A DNA stretch of 64,000 bases from JAOEGB01 sp041262585 (GTDB lineage: Bacteria; Actinomycetota; Actinomycetes; Streptosporangiales; Streptosporangiaceae). Each line of letters begins with the position of its first letter. Within the stretch, counting starts at the first letter, position 1. Positions 25,234-33,590 of the stretch are shown here, piece after piece. The position numbers were made by a program, and so were the translations under genes. The notes beneath the pieces are model-generated. The model had not been told where the DNA came from and made no database searches. It saw only the letters and a program-made list of their open reading frames with translations. The DNA is taken from contig NZ_JBGCBZ010000005.1 in the NCBI RefSeq assembly GCF_041262585.1, positions 248,001-312,000 of the forward strand, in the 5' to 3' direction.

Positions 25234-26346
25234 CTATCGCCGCAGGATGTCGTCGATCTCGAAGACGACGGGCCTTTCGAGCTGCTCGTAGGTGCAGGAC
25301 TCCGGGGTGCGGTCCGGCCGCCAGCGCCGGAACTGGGCGGTGTGCCGGAACCGGTCGCCCTCCATGTGGTCGTAGGCTACCTCGATGACCCGCTCGGGCC
25401 GGAGCGGGATGAACGACAGGTCCTTCTTGGCGTTCCACCGCGACACCGCCCCCGGCAGGCGCTGGCCGTCCGACCCGCCCGCCGCGAACTCGGCCCACGA
25501 GCCCCAGGGGTGCTCGCTCAGGTCCTCCATCCGGTACGGCGCGAGCTCCTCCACGAGCTCCTCCCGGCGCTTCATCGGGAACGACGCGGCCACGCCCACG
25601 TGGTGCAGCCGGCCGTCGTCCGAGTACAGCCCGAGCAGCAGCGAGCCCACGATCGGGCCGGTCTTGTGCTCGCGGTAGCCCGCGACGACGCAGTCGGCCG
25701 TCCGCTCGTGCTTGACCTTGAACATCACCCGCTTGTCCGGCGTGTACGGAAGTTCCCCCGGCTTGACGATGATCCCGTCGAGCCCGGCGCCCTCGAACAT
25801 GTCGAACCATTCGGCCGCCTGCCGCTCGTCCTGGGTGACGGGCGTGAGCCGGACGGAGCCGCCCGCCTTGACGACGATCTCCTCCAGGCGCGCCCGCCGC
25901 TCGGAGAACGGTGCCTCCATCAGGTCCTCGTCCCCGAGCGCGAGCAGGTCGAAGGCCACGAAGGACGCGGGGGTCTGCTCGGAGAGCAGCTTCACCCGCG
26001 AGGCCGCCGGGTGGATGCGCTGCTGGAGGACGTCGAAGTTGAGCGACTGCCCGCCGATGACGACGATCTCGCCGTCCACGACGCACCGCGGCGGCAGCTC
26101 GTTCTTGACCGCCTCCACCAGCTCGGGGAAGTAGCGCGTGAACGGCCGCTCGTTGCGGCTGCCCAGGTAGACCTCGTCGCCGTCGCGGAACACGATGCAG
26201 CGGAAGCCGTCCCACTTGGGCTCGTAGTACAGCGTGCCGTCCTGGGGCGGCATGCCTTTGACCGCCTTGGCGAGCATAGGCGCGACGGGCGGCTGGACCG
26301 GCAGGTTCATCCGGTCGGCCGGGAGGGCATCAAGCGGAAGGTTCAT
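25234..26346 (-). CDS. ligC: ATP-dependent DNA ligase (LigC type)
   Basis: A 370-residue ATP-dependent DNA ligase without extra nuclease or polymerase domains, like mycobacterial LigC. The adenylated lysine is K44 in motif I (EPKWDGFR). Further motifs are GSRNERPFTRYFPEL, VDGEIVV (III), VAFDLLALG (IIIa), GLDGIIVK (IV) and VMFKVKHERTADCVV (V). An OB-fold domain follows. ATG 26346 is preferred because AGAGGTGG precedes it. It overlaps the end of the reductase gene by 17 bp, indicating translational coupling. With the nearby LigD-type polymerase it suggests a repair role; Ku is not in the window. Confidence 0.92.
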   Translation of the reverse strand: MNLPLDALPADRMNLPVQPPVAPMLAKAVKGMPPQDGTLYYEPKWDGFRCIVFRDGDEVYLGSRNERPFTRYFPELVEAVKNELPPRCVVDGEIVVIGGQSLNFDVLQQRIHPAASRVKLLSEQTPASFVAFDLLALGDEDLMEAPFSERRARLEEIVVKAGGSVRLTPVTQDERQAAEWFDMFEGAGLDGIIVKPGELPYTPDKRVMFKVKHERTADCVVAGYREHKTGPIVGSLLLGLYSDDGRLHHVGVAASFPMKRREELVEELAPYRMEDLSEHPWGSWAEFAAGGSDGQRLPGAVSRWNAKKDLSFIPLRPERVIEVAYDHMEGDRFRHTAQFRRWRPDRTPESCTYEQLERPVVFEIDDILRR

Positions 26347-27067
26347 CGCCCACCTCTCTGACATATCTGCAGAAGAGGAAGCCTTCCTCTTCGAGGACCT
26401 GTGCGAGGACCATCGGGCTCGGCGACGCCACGCCGTTCAGGATGCGGGCGGCGTCGCCGCCGACGAGTTGCGGGCTGATCGTTAGGCAGAGCTCGTCGAC
26501 CAGCCCGGCGGCGGCGAGCTGGGCGTTGATCCGCGGGCCGCCCTCGCACAGGATCCTGCCCAGCCCGCGTTCGCGCAGCTCCCGCACGGCTGTCGCCATG
26601 TCGACCCGGTCGTCCCCCGCGATGATGACCTTGGCGTTCCTGGCCGCCTCCTCGCGCCGGTCCTTCGGCGCCGACTCCGTCGTGATGACGATCGTCCGCG
26701 CGTACGGCTCGGCCTCGGTGAACAGCGGACTCGCGAGGTCGAGGTCGAGCCGCCGGGTGATGACGGCGATCGGCGGCGCGGGCGTCCGCCCCGCCCGCAT
26801 GGCGAGCCAGGACTCGCGCGGGCGGGCCGGGCCGTACCCCTCGGTGCGGACGGTGGCCGCGCCGGCGACCACCACGTCCGCGAGGCCGCGCAGGACGCCG
26901 AAGATCCGCTTGTCCGCCTTGCTGGAAAGGCCGCCGGACAGCCCCTTGAGCCACGCCGCGCCGTCGGCGCTGGTCACCATGTTGAGCCGCAGCCACTCCT
27001 CGCGCGGTGAGGCGTAGGCGGCGACGAGGGCGGGTTCGTCCTGGACGTCGGGATGTATGCGGCGCAC
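26330..27067 (-). CDS. RibD C-terminal-type pyrimidine reductase family protein
   Basis: A 245-residue protein of the RibD-C/dihydrofolate-reductase-like fold. Visible are LNMVTSADGAAW near the N-terminus, the NADPH-contact VVVAGAATVRTEGYGP, RILCEGGPRINAQLAAAGLVDELCLTISPQLVGG (conserved C-terminal core) and a short tail. It lacks a deaminase domain, so it is not a full RibD. Mycobacterial relatives can reduce dihydrofolate weakly; no role is established here. GTG 27067 is chosen as the first start giving a family-like N-terminus, but the ribosome site is poor and the frame is open to 27118. It overlaps the LigC gene, between two repair-type genes. Confidence 0.8.
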   Translation of the reverse strand: MRRIHPDVQDEPALVAAYASPREEWLRLNMVTSADGAAWLKGLSGGLSSKADKRIFGVLRGLADVVVAGAATVRTEGYGPARPRESWLAMRAGRTPAPPIAVITRRLDLDLASPLFTEAEPYARTIVITTESAPKDRREEAARNAKVIIAGDDRVDMATAVRELRERGLGRILCEGGPRINAQLAAAGLVDELCLTISPQLVGGDAARILNGVASPSPMVLAQVLEEEGFLFCRYVREVGDEPSA

Positions 27068-27221
27068 GCCCTCTACAGTGGCACACCGGCCCGACGAAAC
27101 GGCAGCGCGGGCAAGCACGGGGGAAGCACGGCAGGCCGCGTAACGGTTCCATTCACCCTGGGCCCCGCTGCCGTTGGACGATGACGGACGGTGAAGTGGG
27201 AGGAGGTAGCGAACCGGCCGC

Positions 27222-28214
27222 TTACTCCCGGGCCTTGGACGGCTGGACGCGCTTGGGCTCGCCGGGCATCTTGGGGTAGTTCGGCGGGTAGGGCATGTCG
27301 CCCCGGCCGTCCGCCGCGTACCACTCCAGCAGCGTGTCGATGGAGAACGCCTGGTCGTCGATCGCCTGGTGGACGTCGCCCAGCTTGGCGAACCGCTCCG
27401 GCATGGTCCTGATGTCGAAGTCGCGGGGGTCGCAACCGGCGAGCTCGTCCCAGGTCACCGGCGCGGAGACGGTGGCCTCCGGCCGGGCGCGGACCGAGTA
27501 GGCGGCGACGACCGTGCGGTCCCTGGCGTTCTGGTTGTAGTCGATGAAGACCTTCTCGCCCCGCTCCTCCTTCCACCAGGCCGTCGTCGCGAGATCGGGC
27601 AGGCGCCGCTCCACCTCACGGGCGAAGGCGATCGCGGCGTACCGCACCTCGGTGAAGGTCCAGCGGGGCGCGATGCGGATGTTGACGTGGATGCCGCGGT
27701 TGCCTGAGGTCTTCGGGAAGCCCTCCATGCCCAGCTCGGCGAGCACCTCCCGGGCGGCGAAGGCCACCTTCCTGGCCTCGTCGAACCCGGTGCCCGGCTG
27801 CGGGTCGATGTCGATGCGCAGCTCGTCGGGGTGGTCGAGGTCGGGCCGGCGCGCGGGCCAGGGGTGGAAGTCGATCGTGCCGAGGTTGGCGCACCAGGCG
27901 AGCGCGGCGACCTCCGTCGGACAGAAGGCGTCGGCCGAGCGCCCGCTGGGGAACGTCACGGTGACGGTCTCGATCCAGTCGGGGTGCTTGGGCATCCGCT
28001 TCTGGTAGATCGCCTCCGACTCGACGCCGTCCGGGTGCCGTTTGAGGTAGGTCGGCCGGTCCCTGACGGCGTGGAGCGCGCCCTCCCCGACGCTCACGTA
28101 GTACTCCACCAGGTCGCGCTTGGCGGCCCCGATGGCGGGGAAGTAGATCTTGTCCGGGTTGGTGACCTTGACGGTGCGCCCGTTGACGTCGAGTTCGATG
28201 TACGGCGAAGCCAT
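27222..28214 (-). CDS. Stand-alone LigD-type DNA polymerase/primase domain protein
   Basis: A 330-residue archaeo-eukaryotic primase-type polymerase of the LigD PolDom family (PolD-like). The metal-binding motif RIDIDPQPG gives D135 and D137. Other marks are the 5'-phosphate-binding N-terminal KIYFPAIGAAKRDLVEYY, FPKTSGNRGIHVN and KVFIDYNQNARDRTVVAAYSVR. In mycobacteria a comparable polymerase (Rv3730c) lies next to LigC, so this is a related gap-filling pair for end joining or base-excision repair. The start ATG 28214 begins the family's usual N-terminus. A 103-bp gap separates it from the reductase gene downstream. Confidence 0.9.
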   Translation of the reverse strand: MASPYIELDVNGRTVKVTNPDKIYFPAIGAAKRDLVEYYVSVGEGALHAVRDRPTYLKRHPDGVESEAIYQKRMPKHPDWIETVTVTFPSGRSADAFCPTEVAALAWCANLGTIDFHPWPARRPDLDHPDELRIDIDPQPGTGFDEARKVAFAAREVLAELGMEGFPKTSGNRGIHVNIRIAPRWTFTEVRYAAIAFAREVERRLPDLATTAWWKEERGEKVFIDYNQNARDRTVVAAYSVRARPEATVSAPVTWDELAGCDPRDFDIRTMPERFAKLGDVHQAIDDQAFSIDTLLEWYAADGRGDMPYPPNYPKMPGEPKRVQPSKARE

Positions 28215-28632
28215 GGTTCGGACACTACCCGGGAAGAGGGGGTCCGTCCCGGGCTGCCAACGGCGGCCGGACCGGGAGCTCCCGCGAGCTCTCCCGCTTT
28301 TGTGGCGTAGAGCTCGGGTCGCGGAACGCGCGGCGCGCGTGACGCGCTCGCTGCGATCGCGACGGGACGGACCACAACGGGCCACCCGTGGGGCGGCATC
28401 CTCTTGCCGCCCGGCGGCGCCCAGCACGGGTAGGGCGCGTCGCCGCCATGACGGCGGGACGGGCTGCCTTCCCCCTCAGGGAGGACGATCAGCCCCCTCA
28501 TCAGTGAAGACGCCAAAAGAAGGGCGAAAGGATGCTTCGCCCGAAAGAACTCTTGCGGGAAGATCCCCCGGGTCCATGTGGTTCTCAGTACGTAATCCCC
28601 GAGAGGGGCCGCCACGCTTAGGCTGGTGAACC
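28215..28632. other. Gene-poor intergenic region with three strong hairpins
   Basis: No convincing gene is seen in this 418-bp gap between divergent polD-like and msrB. It holds perfect inverted repeats at 28391-28412 (GGGCGGCA/TGCCGCCC, loop 6) and 28522-28542 (GGGCGAA/TTCGCCC, loop 7), and a bulged one at 28438-28461 (CGTC.CCGCC/GGCGG.GACG). The part from 28500 is relatively A-rich. It could encode a structured small RNA or hold a remnant; neither is shown. Confidence 0.5.
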
Positions 28633-29034
28633 ATGGACAAGGTCATCAAGAGCGACGCCGAGTGGCGGGCGCAACTGTCGCCCGAGGAGTTCCGCGTCCT
28701 CCGGCAGGCGGGAACCGAGCGTCCCTTCAGCGGCGAGTACGTCGACACCAAGACGGTGGGCGTCTACTCCTGTCGCGCCTGCGGCGCCGAGCTGTTCCGC
28801 TCGGACACCAAGTTCGACTCGCACTGCGGATGGCCGTCGTTCTTCGAGCCGTCGAAGTCGGAGGCCGTCACGCTCCTGGAGGACGACTCGCTCGGCATGC
28901 GGCGGGTGGAGGTCCGCTGCGCCCGGTGCGACTCGCACCTCGGGCACGTCTTCCATGGTGAGGGCTACCCCACCCCCACCGACGACCGCTACTGCATCAA
29001 CTCCGTCTCCCTGACCCTGGAGCCCGCCGAGTAG
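28633..29034 (+). CDS. msrB: Peptide-methionine (R)-S-oxide reductase
   Basis: A 133-residue MsrB that repairs methionine-R-sulfoxide in proteins. Two zinc-binding CxxC pairs are C47/C50 (SCRAC) and C96/C99 (CARC). The catalytic cysteine is C121 in DRYCINSVSL. Other core motifs are GEYVDTKTVGVYSC and SHCGWPSFF. The length is normal. No ribosome site precedes ATG 28633; TAGGCT nine bases upstream could be a -10 element, giving a nearly leaderless mRNA. It is probably monocistronic. Confidence 0.95.
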   Translation: MDKVIKSDAEWRAQLSPEEFRVLRQAGTERPFSGEYVDTKTVGVYSCRACGAELFRSDTKFDSHCGWPSFFEPSKSEAVTLLEDDSLGMRRVEVRCARCDSHLGHVFHGEGYPTPTDDRYCINSVSLTLEPAE

Positions 29035-29053
29035 GACGGGCTCCCGGGAGTGA

Positions 29054-29635
29054 TCACTTCGGCTTGGGCGCGCTGACCCGGCAGTCGGTGTCGTCCGGGC
29101 CGAGGATGTTCGCGAGCACCGGGTTCCCGTTCTCGCCGAACTCGGCCTGGACGAAGACCACGGGGTTCGGCTCCCCCTGCTCGGACAGGTACTCCAGCCC
29201 GCGCCTGCACAGCGTGATGGCGGACTTGGAGTTGCCCGCGTCCTCCGGCAGGCTCGTGTAGATCCGCAGGTATCGGCCCGTCGTCCGGATGTCCCGCACC
29301 TTGGCGGCCGGCCCGTCCTTCCACTTGCCGCGGAAGTAGGCGACCGCCTTCTTGTCGGTGTACTTCGACGGGCCCGATGCCTTCTTCGCGGCCTTCTCCG
29401 TCTTCTCTCCGGTGTCCACGCTGGCCACGGTCAGCTCGCCCGCCGGGCTGCTCGACGGCACGGGCGCGAAAGCCGTACCCGCCGGGGCCGAGGAGCCCGG
29501 ATGGGTCACCTGACCGGCGACCACGAGCGCCCCCGCCGTGAAGGCCGCGACCCCCAGAGAAACCTCAACCACTCGTGCCCTGGCCCGCCTTTTCCGGCGG
29601 CGCCCCCTGGAACGTGCCAGACCAGTCGACACCAT
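29054..29635 (-). CDS. Membrane-anchored secreted protein of unknown function
   Basis: A 193-residue protein with a basic N-terminus (RGRRRKRRARAR), one hydrophobic segment (residues about 24-44, VVEVSLGVAAFTAGALVVAG), a Ser/Pro/Ala-rich linker and a compact extracellular-looking domain from about residue 85. That domain contains KAVAYFRGKWKDGPAAKV, TGRYLRIYTSLPED and two cysteines (LCRRGLE and DTDCRVS) that could form a disulfide. I do not recognise the family with certainty. It is convergent with msrB, 20 bp apart, and divergent from a tiny membrane peptide gene across about 190 bp. Confidence 0.7.
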   Translation of the reverse strand: MVSTGLARSRGRRRKRRARARVVEVSLGVAAFTAGALVVAGQVTHPGSSAPAGTAFAPVPSSSPAGELTVASVDTGEKTEKAAKKASGPSKYTDKKAVAYFRGKWKDGPAAKVRDIRTTGRYLRIYTSLPEDAGNSKSAITLCRRGLEYLSEQGEPNPVVFVQAEFGENGNPVLANILGPDDTDCRVSAPKPK

Positions 29636-29826
29636 GCCTCACTCGAACGCGGAGATCCCGTCACAGTATGGCAAAGACATGGCGATCAGACGACCGTTTC
29701 CGACATTTCGCGCAAGCTTCCTCATCGATGTCCCGTCAGAGGGGGGAATTCTCCCGTGCTCCCGGGATGGCCGCCATGAGCCAATAGGGGCTCAACAGGG
29801 GCCGGTCGCGATCTGAGGAGGGTGCC

Positions 29827-29937
29827 GTGACGCCGCGGACCGTCATGGCCTGGGCGGTGTTCGGGCTGGCCTGCGCGCTCGTGGCGGCGGCCGGCGCCAT
29901 CGGGAGGGCGATCCGCTGGACGCCGCGCTCGCGCTGA
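29827..29937 (+). CDS. Possible 36-residue membrane peptide
   Basis: A short frame (GTG 29827, TGA 29935-29937) preceded at 4 bases by an excellent ribosome site GAGGAGGG (29815-29822). The product has one hydrophobic helix (MAWAVFGLACALVAAAGAIG) and a basic tail (RAIRWTPRSR), so it would insert once in the membrane. It is too short for family recognition. The strong ribosome site and coding-like codons argue for a real gene. No partner is evident; the secreted RNase gene converges on it. Confidence 0.45.
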   Translation: MTPRTVMAWAVFGLACALVAAAGAIGRAIRWTPRSR

Positions 29938-29971
29938 ATCCCCGGCCGCCGGGACATCGGCCCCGCCCTTC

Positions 29972-30478
29972 TCAGTACAGCCGGCGGAAGGTCCCGTAAT
30001 GGTCGGTGGTGTACCAGGTGGTGAAGTTCCCGGCCCAGTCGCGGTGGTTGAGATCGACCACGATCCGGTAGGCGTCCCTGTGGGTGTTCCGCGGGCGGCT
30101 GTGCATGTCGTACTCGTAGTAAGACGGGCGATCGTGACCCCCTCCCGAGGGGAGCAGCCCTTCACGGTTCCGGAACGCGCCACCGGAGTTCCAGTAGCCG
30201 TGTCCCACCGCCCACACATGCCGGTACCTCGGAAATCCGAGGGCGGCCGCCCAGCCGTACGCCCGGATCGCGTCATCGCGGCCGTCGCTCCGGATGATCG
30301 CCACGGAGACGGTGGCGGGCGTGGCCGTCGTCCGCGGGTCGTTCCGGGAAAGGCTCGCGGACGCCGGCCCGGCGAGCGTCCCCATGACGAGGGCAACGAC
30401 GAGGGCAACGACGAGGGCCGTCGCGAGGCTCAGCACGAGAGCGAGATTCCGCGCGAGGACGCTTCGCGTACGCCGCAT
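29972..30478 (-). CDS. Secreted guanyl-specific ribonuclease (N1/T1/barnase type)
   Basis: A 168-residue secreted RNase. The signal peptide covers about residues 1-42 (long hydrophobic core then ASA). The C-terminal domain has the microbial RNase pattern YYEYDMHSRP, HRDAYRIVVD and TTDHYGTFRRLY. Candidate catalytic residues are E122, R138 and H160, corresponding to E73, R87 and H102 of barnase. Between R138 and H160 it has a slightly longer loop. A barstar-type inhibitor gene lies 285 bp upstream on the same strand, as expected for protection of the producer. Cleavage after guanosine is inferred from the family. Confidence 0.8.
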   Translation of the reverse strand: MRRTRSVLARNLALVLSLATALVVALVVALVMGTLAGPASASLSRNDPRTTATPATVSVAIIRSDGRDDAIRAYGWAAALGFPRYRHVWAVGHGYWNSGGAFRNREGLLPSGGGHDRPSYYEYDMHSRPRNTHRDAYRIVVDLNHRDWAGNFTTWYTTDHYGTFRRLY

Positions 30479-30659
30479 TCCGTTCCTTTCGTCCGGCTAC
30501 CGGGAGGGACCGCGCTGCAGGACGACGCCCCGGCCCCGTACGGTCATCCGACCGCATTCCGGGAACCCGAGGCGACGGTGACGTGGGCGAGAAGGGCCAC
30601 CCGTGGTAGAGGCTCGTGGAGATTATTACGAACGTGTTCCCGCCCACGCCCGGGCCGCT

Positions 30660-30746
30660 TTACACCGCGATGCCGACCTTGCCCAGTGTGCCGCCCGCGA
30701 AATGCGCGATGGCCTGCGGAGCCTCCGCCGGCGGGTAGGTCGTGGA
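30660..30746 (-). pseudogene. Remnant of an NADP-dependent quinone oxidoreductase-type gene
   Basis: The reverse strand from about 30746 to the TAA at 30660-30662 encodes TYPPAEAPQAIAHFAGG then TLGKVGIAV, the typical C-terminal end of zinc-independent alcohol dehydrogenase/quinone oxidoreductases. No start or earlier domain is present: upstream the frame runs straight into the end of the barstar gene. About 28 codons survive without a stop. This suggests a deletion that joined the inhibitor gene to the tail of a lost oxidoreductase gene. Confidence 0.6.
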
Positions 30747-30762
30747 CAGACCCTCGGGGGTC

Positions 30763-31218
30763 TCACCCGGTGACGCCGCCGGAGCCCCTGCTTTCCAGCT
30801 GCCGCCTCAGGGCCACGATCCGGGCCTCGTCGTCGGTCAGCTCGACGACGGCGTCCGGCCGGCCAGGCCGGCGGTATTCGGCGACAACGGTCCGGAGGAT
30901 GTCGGCGAGAACCCTCAAATCGTCGTCGGATCCTTCGATCAGCAGGTCACCGGCGTGCTCGACGCGAAGAACCAGTCCCGCTCCTGACCCCGCTCCCGGG
31001 ACGCCCGCGTGCAGGAAGTCGGTCAGGCATTCCTCGAACGCATCCCAGTTCCCGCCGAAGTAGCTCGGGAACGCCAGCCGCTCGGCCCAATGGTCGAACA
31101 GAGACTCCTTGGTCCGGCATCGGCGACCGTCGAGCAGGCGGACCGTGGCGCCTTCACTCAAGGGACGGGCACCGGCCGGAAACCAGACGTGCTCTTCCAC
31201 GGGCGCTCCCCCTTTCAT
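30763..31218 (-). CDS. Barstar-family ribonuclease inhibitor
   Basis: A 151-residue barstar-like protein. The conserved core is LDGRRCRTKESLFDHWAERL and FPSYFGGNWDAFEECLTDF, equivalent to the barstar segment whose helix and acidic residues plug the RNase active site. An N-terminal extension of about 25 residues and a C-terminal charged helix (ELTDDEARIVALRRQLES) are extra. It lies on the same strand as the secreted RNase, 285 bp before it, and would neutralise that enzyme in the cytoplasm. The start ATG 31218 follows AGGGGGAG. Confidence 0.82.
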   Translation of the reverse strand: MKGGAPVEEHVWFPAGARPLSEGATVRLLDGRRCRTKESLFDHWAERLAFPSYFGGNWDAFEECLTDFLHAGVPGAGSGAGLVLRVEHAGDLLIEGSDDDLRVLADILRTVVAEYRRPGRPDAVVELTDDEARIVALRRQLESRGSGGVTG

Positions 31219-31259
31219 GCCTGGTAGGGCCTGGCGGCGGGCGGGGGCCGGAGTCGCCG

Positions 31260-31961
31260 TCAGGGAAGGGCGGCGATGAGCTCGGTGACGGGCTTGCGGG
31301 TCCCCGTGTAGAACGGGATCTCGATCCGGGTGTGCCGCCTCGCCTCGGCCCCCCGGAGGTGGCGCATGAGGTCAACGATGCGGTGCAGCTCGTCGGCCTC
31401 GAACGCCAGCATCCACTCGAAGTCGTTGAGCGCGAAGCAGGCGACCGTGTTGGCCCGCACGTCGGGGTAGTCGCGGGCCATCTTGCCGTGCTCGGCCAGC
31501 ATCGCCCTGCGCTCGGAGTCGTCCAGCAGGTACCACTCCAGGGACCGTACGAACGGGTAGACGCACACGAAGCCCCTCGGCTCCTCCTCGGCGAGGAAGG
31601 CCGGGATGTGCGACTTGTTGAACTCGGCGGGCCGGTGCAGCGCCATGGCCGACCAGACCGGCTCGCTCGCGCGGCCGAGCGCGGTGCGGCGGAACCGCGT
31701 GTAGACCTCCTGCAGGTCCTCCGCCGACGGTGCGTGCCACCAGAACATGAAGTCCGCATCGGCGCGGAACCCCGAGACGTCGTAGCAGCCCCGGGTCACC
31801 ACGTCCTTGCCCGCCGACTGCGCCAGCAGCTCGTCGAGCTCCTCGGCGAGGCCGTCGCGGTTGGGGGGGAGGTGGTCGCGCAGCCGGAAGACCGACCACA
31901 TCGTGTAGCGGATTACCTGGTTCAGATCACGCGCCTTGGGCCGCGGGGTGCCGTCCGTCAT
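31260..31961 (-). CDS. hemQ: Coproheme decarboxylase HemQ (chlorite dismutase-like)
   Basis: A 233-residue HemQ/ChdC, which oxidatively decarboxylates Fe-coproporphyrin III to haem b, the last step of the coproporphyrin-dependent pathway of Gram-positives. Family marks are YTMWSVFRL, ADFMFWWHAPSAEDLQEVYTRFRRTALG, VWSAMALHRPAEFNKSHIPAFL, FVCVYPFVRSLEWYLL and AFEADELHRIVDLMRHLR. The Arg/Tyr-containing MLAEHGKMARDY is intact. It lies 17 bp after cgoX on the same strand, forming a two-gene haem unit. ATG 31961 gives the normal length. Confidence 0.94.
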   Translation of the reverse strand: MTDGTPRPKARDLNQVIRYTMWSVFRLRDHLPPNRDGLAEELDELLAQSAGKDVVTRGCYDVSGFRADADFMFWWHAPSAEDLQEVYTRFRRTALGRASEPVWSAMALHRPAEFNKSHIPAFLAEEEPRGFVCVYPFVRSLEWYLLDDSERRAMLAEHGKMARDYPDVRANTVACFALNDFEWMLAFEADELHRIVDLMRHLRGAEARRHTRIEIPFYTGTRKPVTELIAALP

Positions 31962-31978
31962 ACCGCCATTCTGCCGCG

Positions 31979-33418
31979 TCACCGGTCCGCTTCCTCTCCC
32001 GCCCCGGCCGGCGTCCGGGACTTCAGATGCTCCAGGACGCGGGCGGCGGCCGTACGGGCCGTGGCCGCGCACGCCGGGATGCCGAGCCCGTCGTAGGCCG
32101 CACCGCACACGGCAAGGCCCGGCTGTACGGCTATCGCGGCGCGGACGCGGGCCACGCGGTCGAGGTGGCCCACGTCGTACTGCGGGAGCGACCCGCCCCA
32201 CCGCGTGACACGGGTGTCGATCGGCAGCCCCCGCACCCCCATGATCTCGGCCATCTCGTTCATCGCCAGAGCCACCAGCTCCGCGTCGTCGCGCTGGAGC
32301 ACGGCCTCCTCCCCGAGGCGGCCGAGCGAGCACCGGAGGATGACGAGGTTGCGGTCGGCCTCGGCGAGGTGCGGCCACTTGGTGGTGCTGAAGGTCACGG
32401 CCTTCACCGGTCTGCCCTCGACGGGCGGGACCAGGTAGCCGCTGCCGGACGGGGGCTCGGGGAAGGCCGACTTGGGGTAGGCCAGCGTGACGATGGCCAT
32501 GCTGGCGTACTCGATCCGGGCCAGCTCGGCCGCCGCCTTCGGCACCTCGCGCGCCAGCAGCCGCGACGCGGCGGCGGCCGGGACCGCGAGGACGACGGCG
32601 TCGGCCTCGATGACCTCCTCATCCCGGGTCGGGCCGGTGACCAGCCGCCAGCCGTCGGCCGTACGGGCGAGCTCGCGGGCCATCACGCCGGTGCGGACCT
32701 CCGCGCCCGAGGCCTTCGCCACAGCCTGTGGCAGGCCGCCCAGGCCGTTCCTCAGGGTCGTGAAGACCGGCCCGGCGTCCTTGGGCGCCTCCTCGACGAT
32801 CGTCCTGGCGGCCCGCAGCAGCGACCGCTCGGTGCGCGCGGCGGCGGCGACCCGCGGCATGGTGGCCTCGAGGGAGAGCATGTCGGAACGGCCCGCGTAG
32901 ACCCCGCCCAGCAGCGGCTCGATCATCCGGTCCACGACCTCGCCGCCCATCCGGGCGCGGATGTAGGCCGCCACCGACACGTCCGTGGTCACGAGCGTCG
33001 GCGGCAGGATCTCGTCGAGCGGCACCCGGGCGAGGCCGCCCGGTGACAGGATCCCCGACCTCGCGAGCGCGAGCAGGTCCGAGGGGACGCCCATGACCTG
33101 CCCCTTGGGCAGGCCGCGGAGCGAGCCCCTGGACAGGATCGCGGCCTGGGTCGTGCCCGGATCCACCAGCGTGTCGCCCAGCCCGGCCAGCCGCGCCAGC
33201 TCCTTGCCCTCGGGCCGCCGCGCCAGCATGGCCTCGGCGCCCGCGTCGACCTCGACGCCGGCGACCTCGGAGGCGTGCAGCTTGCCGCCGATCCGCGGGG
33301 CGCCGTCGAGCACGGTGATCCTCAGGCGAGCGTCGCCGCGGCTGAGGTGGAAGGCGGCGGTCACACCGGCGATGCCGGCCCCCACGACCACCACATGACG
33401 ACCAGGAGTCCCGTCCAT
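31979..33418 (-). CDS. cgoX: Coproporphyrinogen III oxidase CgoX (HemY type)
   Basis: A 479-residue FAD oxidase of the HemY/CgoX class that aromatises coproporphyrinogen III to coproporphyrin III. The N-terminal Rossmann motif is VVVVGAGIAGVTAAFHL, followed by LDGAPRIGGKL. The C-terminal FAD segment is LAVCGAAYDGLGIPACAATARTAA. Actinobacterial CgoX is followed by CpfC and HemQ; here HemQ follows directly while ferrochelatase is elsewhere. ATG 33418 (MDGTPG) is chosen; the upstream TTG would only add two residues. Older annotations call it protoporphyrinogen oxidase. Confidence 0.93.
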   Translation of the reverse strand: MDGTPGRHVVVVGAGIAGVTAAFHLSRGDARLRITVLDGAPRIGGKLHASEVAGVEVDAGAEAMLARRPEGKELARLAGLGDTLVDPGTTQAAILSRGSLRGLPKGQVMGVPSDLLALARSGILSPGGLARVPLDEILPPTLVTTDVSVAAYIRARMGGEVVDRMIEPLLGGVYAGRSDMLSLEATMPRVAAAARTERSLLRAARTIVEEAPKDAGPVFTTLRNGLGGLPQAVAKASGAEVRTGVMARELARTADGWRLVTGPTRDEEVIEADAVVLAVPAAAASRLLAREVPKAAAELARIEYASMAIVTLAYPKSAFPEPPSGSGYLVPPVEGRPVKAVTFSTTKWPHLAEADRNLVILRCSLGRLGEEAVLQRDDAELVALAMNEMAEIMGVRGLPIDTRVTRWGGSLPQYDVGHLDRVARVRAAIAVQPGLAVCGAAYDGLGIPACAATARTAAARVLEHLKSRTPAGAGEEADR

Positions 33419-33459
33419 ACGCAAAAGCTACCGGCCCCGAGCGCCGGGCCTCTCACCGC

Positions 33460-33590
33460 CGTGGACGTGTTGCGCGACGCACCGGCACCACACCTGCGCC
33501 ACACCGGCACCACATCGGCACCGCCCGCCTGCACCTCTGCCGGCACACCCGCCGTACCTCTGCCGGCACACGCGCCACAGACTCCGCCCG
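33460..33590. repeat. Short imperfect direct repeats between cgoX and the DUF4349 gene
   Basis: CACCGGCACCACA recurs near 33479 and 33501, and CCTCTGCCGGCACAC recurs near 33534 and 33556 (22-bp period). The 33419-33684 gap carries these and no gene that I can support. Confidence 0.6.

Noticed and set aside
28094..28615. Minus-strand frame upstream of the polD-like gene (173 codons)
   Set aside because: Its first part lies in the hairpin-rich gap and reads as Pro/Gly/Arg/Trp-rich sequence without a domain; the rest is an alternative frame over polD.
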